A DNA stretch of 40,633 bases from Gammaproteobacteria bacterium (lineage in GTDB: Bacteria; Pseudomonadota; Gammaproteobacteria; Steroidobacterales; Woeseiaceae). The translations under genes were made by a program, and so were the position numbers. This document shows, one piece after another, positions 37,885 through 40,633 of this stretch (position 1 is the stretch's first letter; each line of letters opens with the position of its first letter). The notes below the pieces were generated by a model. That model was not told where the DNA came from, ran no database searches, and saw nothing but the letters and a program-made list of their open reading frames with translations. The stretch spans positions 1-40,633 of the forward strand of contig JAUHZT010000013.1 in the NCBI GenBank assembly GCA_030425905.1. The letters are read 5' to 3'.

Positions 37885-39092
37885 TTGTCCCGATGCAGGA
37901 AACTGCGGCCGTAATCCATCGGTGCAAGCTCGAAGTAACTTGCAAGAGTTTGTCCGATGTCCGCAAATGTGTCGCGTTTGCCGATTGAACCGGGCTTTAG
38001 ATGCGCGCCAAAGCAGACCACGGGAATGTGTTCACGCGTGTGATCGGAACCGGCCCAGGTTGGATCGCAGCCATGATCGGCCGTGATGATCAGCAGATCC
38101 TCGTCTTGCATCGCATCGAGCAGCTCAGGCAGCCGCCGGTCGAAGTATTCGAGCGCAGCCGCATAGCCCTCTACATCGCGCCGATGCCCGTACAGCATGT
38201 CGAAATCGACAAAGTTGGTAAAGACGATTGAACGGTCCGGCGCAGCTTGCAGTTCGGTAAGCGTCGCATCGAACAACGCGGCATTGCCTGTCGCCTTTAC
38301 TTTCTTCGTGATGCCCTGGTGGGCGTAGATATCGGCAATCTTGCCGATACTGATTACTTCGCCGCCCGCCTCGGCCAGTTTGTCGAGCACCGTCTTGGCA
38401 GGCGGCGGCGTGGTGAGGTCGCGGCGATTTCCGGTGCGCGTGTAGTTGTCAGGGCCGGTACCGATAAACGGTCGGGCAATGACCCGGCCGATGTTGTACT
38501 CATCGACCAGCTCGCGCGCAATCTCACAAAGCGAGTAGAGACGTTCGAGACCAAACGACTCCTCGTGGCAGGCTATCTGAAACACACTGTCGGCCGAGGT
38601 ATACACAATCGGCTTGCCTGTCCTGACATGCTCGTCGCCAAGCTCGGCAATAATCGTTGTGCCCGATGAATGGCAGTTGCCCAGCACACCGGGCAGCTCT
38701 GCTTTCTCGATCAGATCGGCGAGCAGTTTTTCCGGGAACGTGTTGGTTTTCTCGGTGAAATAGCCCCAGTCGAACAGGACCGGTACGCCCGCAATTTCCC
38801 AGTGCCCGCTGGGCGTATCCTTGCCGCTGGAGAGCTCGGCCGCATAGCCGTATGTGCCTGTCACCTCGCCCACGCTGCCAGTCCCTTCGGGATAGTCACC
38901 AGCACTGTCGCGCGCCGCCTCGAACAGGCCGAGCCGCGCAAGGTTCGGTAATTTGAGCGGACCTGCGGCCGAACGCGCCCGCACGCGTGCGATGCTGCCA
39001 AGCGTGTTGGCGCCATCGTCGCCGAACGTGTCGGCATCGTCGGTAGAACCGATGCCAAACGAATCAAGGACCAGAACAATTGCGCGTGTCAT
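37881..39092 (-). CDS. deoB: Phosphopentomutase
   Basis: [72 protein letters not shown]. Confidence 0.95.
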   Translation of the reverse strand: MTRAIVLVLDSFGIGSTDDADTFGDDGANTLGSIARVRARSAAGPLKLPNLARLGLFEAARDSAGDYPEGTGSVGEVTGTYGYAAELSSGKDTPSGHWEIAGVPVLFDWGYFTEKTNTFPEKLLADLIEKAELPGVLGNCHSSGTTIIAELGDEHVRTGKPIVYTSADSVFQIACHEESFGLERLYSLCEIARELVDEYNIGRVIARPFIGTGPDNYTRTGNRRDLTTPPPAKTVLDKLAEAGGEVISIGKIADIYAHQGITKKVKATGNAALFDATLTELQAAPDRSIVFTNFVDFDMLYGHRRDVEGYAAALEYFDRRLPELLDAMQDEDLLIITADHGCDPTWAGSDHTREHIPVVCFGAHLKPGSIGKRDTFADIGQTLASYFELAPMDYGRSFLHRDN

Positions 39093-39099
39093 AGAGTCT

Positions 39100-40338
39100 T
39101 TATAAGCCTTGCAGCGAGAAAAACAAGCCGGCCAGCGCGGCGTTCATCAGGTTGACGAGCGTGCCGCCAATCACCGCCTTCAGCCCGAGCCGCGCGATGT
39201 CGTGGCGGCGCTCTGGAATAACAGCCCCCAGCCCGCCGAGCAGGATGGCAATTGATCCAAGATTCGAAAACCCGCACAGCGCAAACGTGACGACAAGTTG
39301 AGTATACGGCGACAGGCTGTCCTTAACTTCCATAAACGCCGCATATGCATAGAACTCATTAAGCACCAGCTTTTGCCCAATCAGGCTGCCCGCCTGTAGC
39401 GCCTCGCTCCAGGGCACGCCGAGCAAGAACGCAATTGGCGAAAACAGCAAACCGAGCAGGTATTGCATTGTCAGGTCTTCCACCCCGAACAGCGCCCCGC
39501 ACCATCCGAGCAGGCCGTTGAGCATGTAGATAATCGCAACAAAAGCGATCAGCATGGCACCAACACTCATCGCGATGTGCATGCCGGTCATGGCACCGTT
39601 GCCGATAGCCTCAAATATATTGGCGGGCTGCTCTTCATCGGCCAGCGCACCGTCGTCGGTCTGCTCAGCGCGAGTCTCGGTTTCCGGCATCATGATCTTG
39701 GCTATCAGCAGGCCGCCCGGGGCAGCCATGAAACTCGCCGTCAACAAGTAGCCAAGATCAACCCCCATGTTCGCGTAGGCCATCATCACGCCACCAGCGA
39801 TCGTCGCACACCCACCGGTCATAACAGCAAACAACTCGGACTGTGTCATCTTGGCGAGATAGGGGCGCACCACGAGAGGTGCATCCGTATGCCCGACAAA
39901 AATATTTGAAGCGGCCGATACTGACTCCGCCTTGCTGGTTTGTAACAGTCGCTGCAGACCACCGCCGATAAATCCGACGACCGCCTGCATGACGCCAAGG
40001 TAGTAAAGCGCCGACATCAACGCGGCAAAAAACACGATGACGGGCAGCACGTTAAAGGCAATCGTAAAACCGAGCGATGGCGTGATCTGGTCGCCGAACA
40101 CGAATGCAATGCCGTCATTCGCATAGTTGATGACGTGCTGCACGCTGCGCACGACCGACGCAAGCGCCTGCCTGCCCCACGGTGCGCTGATGATAAAGGC
40201 CGCGAGCAGCGCCTGGATAAGGAATGCGAATCCAATCGTGCGCTTGTTGATCGCCGAACGCGCATTCGAAAGTAACCACGCAAGCAAAAGAATTATCGCT
40301 ACTCCGACGATACTCATCAGGTAACTAGGCATGCTCAC
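39100..40338 (-). CDS. nupC: NupC/CNT concentrative nucleoside transporter 2 (variant GHTD motif)
   Basis: [53 protein letters not shown]. Confidence 0.92.
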   Translation of the reverse strand: MSMPSYLMSIVGVAIILLLAWLLSNARSAINKRTIGFAFLIQALLAAFIISAPWGRQALASVVRSVQHVINYANDGIAFVFGDQITPSLGFTIAFNVLPVIVFFAALMSALYYLGVMQAVVGFIGGGLQRLLQTSKAESVSAASNIFVGHTDAPLVVRPYLAKMTQSELFAVMTGGCATIAGGVMMAYANMGVDLGYLLTASFMAAPGGLLIAKIMMPETETRAEQTDDGALADEEQPANIFEAIGNGAMTGMHIAMSVGAMLIAFVAIIYMLNGLLGWCGALFGVEDLTMQYLLGLLFSPIAFLLGVPWSEALQAGSLIGQKLVLNEFYAYAAFMEVKDSLSPYTQLVVTFALCGFSNLGSIAILLGGLGAVIPERRHDIARLGLKAVIGGTLVNLMNAALAGLFFSLQGL

Positions 40339-40431
40339 CTCGCAGGCAAGTACTGAGGTCGATTTTTTTCATTCCAGCTATCCATGTGGGCAACATCAGA
40401 TGCCGCATCAATCAAGTGCAAAGCACAGAAA

Positions 40432-40462
40432 AAGTGACAGGACAGGTCAGACCTGATCACTT
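40432..40462. repeat. Imperfect nested inverted repeat aagtgacaggacaggtcagacctgatcactt
   Basis: Core palindrome aggtc-a-gacct (40444-40454) flanked by aagtga/tcactt arms. Confidence 0.6.
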
Positions 40463-40523
40463 CTTAACGTGTGGGAAAATGCGCTACCGGGTACAGTTCG
40501 CCAAGCGCGCGCAGGTTTCGGAT

Positions 40524-40633
40524 TCAATGATGCGGAACTGCCTGCGGTTCAAACGTGCTTTCACCGTAGTGTTCAACACGATTTTGCTCGACGTAGTTGC
40601 CTTCCATTGCCATCAAGGCGATAAGGACGAGGA
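40524..40633 (-). CDS. C-terminal fragment of an unidentified CDS (starts beyond window)
   Basis: Reverse frame reads ...LVLIALMAMEGNYVEQNRVEHYGESTFEPQAVPHH*; too short to identify. Confidence 0.35.
   Translation of the reverse strand, partial: LVLIALMAMEGNYVEQNRVEHYGESTFEPQAVPHH

Noticed and set aside
1-40633. Prophage, transposon, toxin-antitoxin or defence system
   Set aside because: No integrase, transposase, phage structural, restriction or CRISPR-associated motifs were recognised in any plausible CDS.

Overview
This 40.6 kb window is GC-rich and gammaproteobacterial-looking; I cannot assign a genus from sequence alone. Most of it reads as a (deoxy)ribonucleoside / nucleic-acid scavenging island. 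(1) A minus-strand operon SDR-deoD-deoC-aldehyde dehydrogenase-degenerate ALDH paralogue. (2) Two TonB-dependent receptors, with a beta-propeller lipoprotein and an EEP-family (endonuclease/exonuclease/phosphatase) lipoprotein between them. (3) A 5'-nucleotidase lipoprotein divergent from an e(P4)-like acid phosphatase lipoprotein and cdd. (4) A minus-strand operon PhyH dioxygenase-deoA-nupC-ribokinase, divergent from an MtaD/adenosine-deaminase-like lipoprotein. (5) A minus-strand operon nupC2-deoB-LuxR-DUF4199. Separately, there is a complete cbb3 oxidase cluster (ccoNOQP-orf-GHIS-TauE/SafE), plus typA/bipA, a YtcJ-like amidohydrolase lipoprotein and a DUF2189 protein. The best candidates for something undescribed are: the catalytically dead, N-terminal-domain-only ALDH coupled to the active ALDH; a PHYHD1-like Fe/2OG dioxygenase leading the thymidine phosphorylase operon; a membrane LuxR/DUF4199 pair coupled to deoB; a second NupC with an altered nucleobase motif; and the overall envelope layout of lipoproteins plus TonB receptors feeding a deoxyribonucleoside pathway. 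No rRNA, tRNA, CRISPR array or intact mobile element was recognised. All family calls are from reading motifs; no searches were run.
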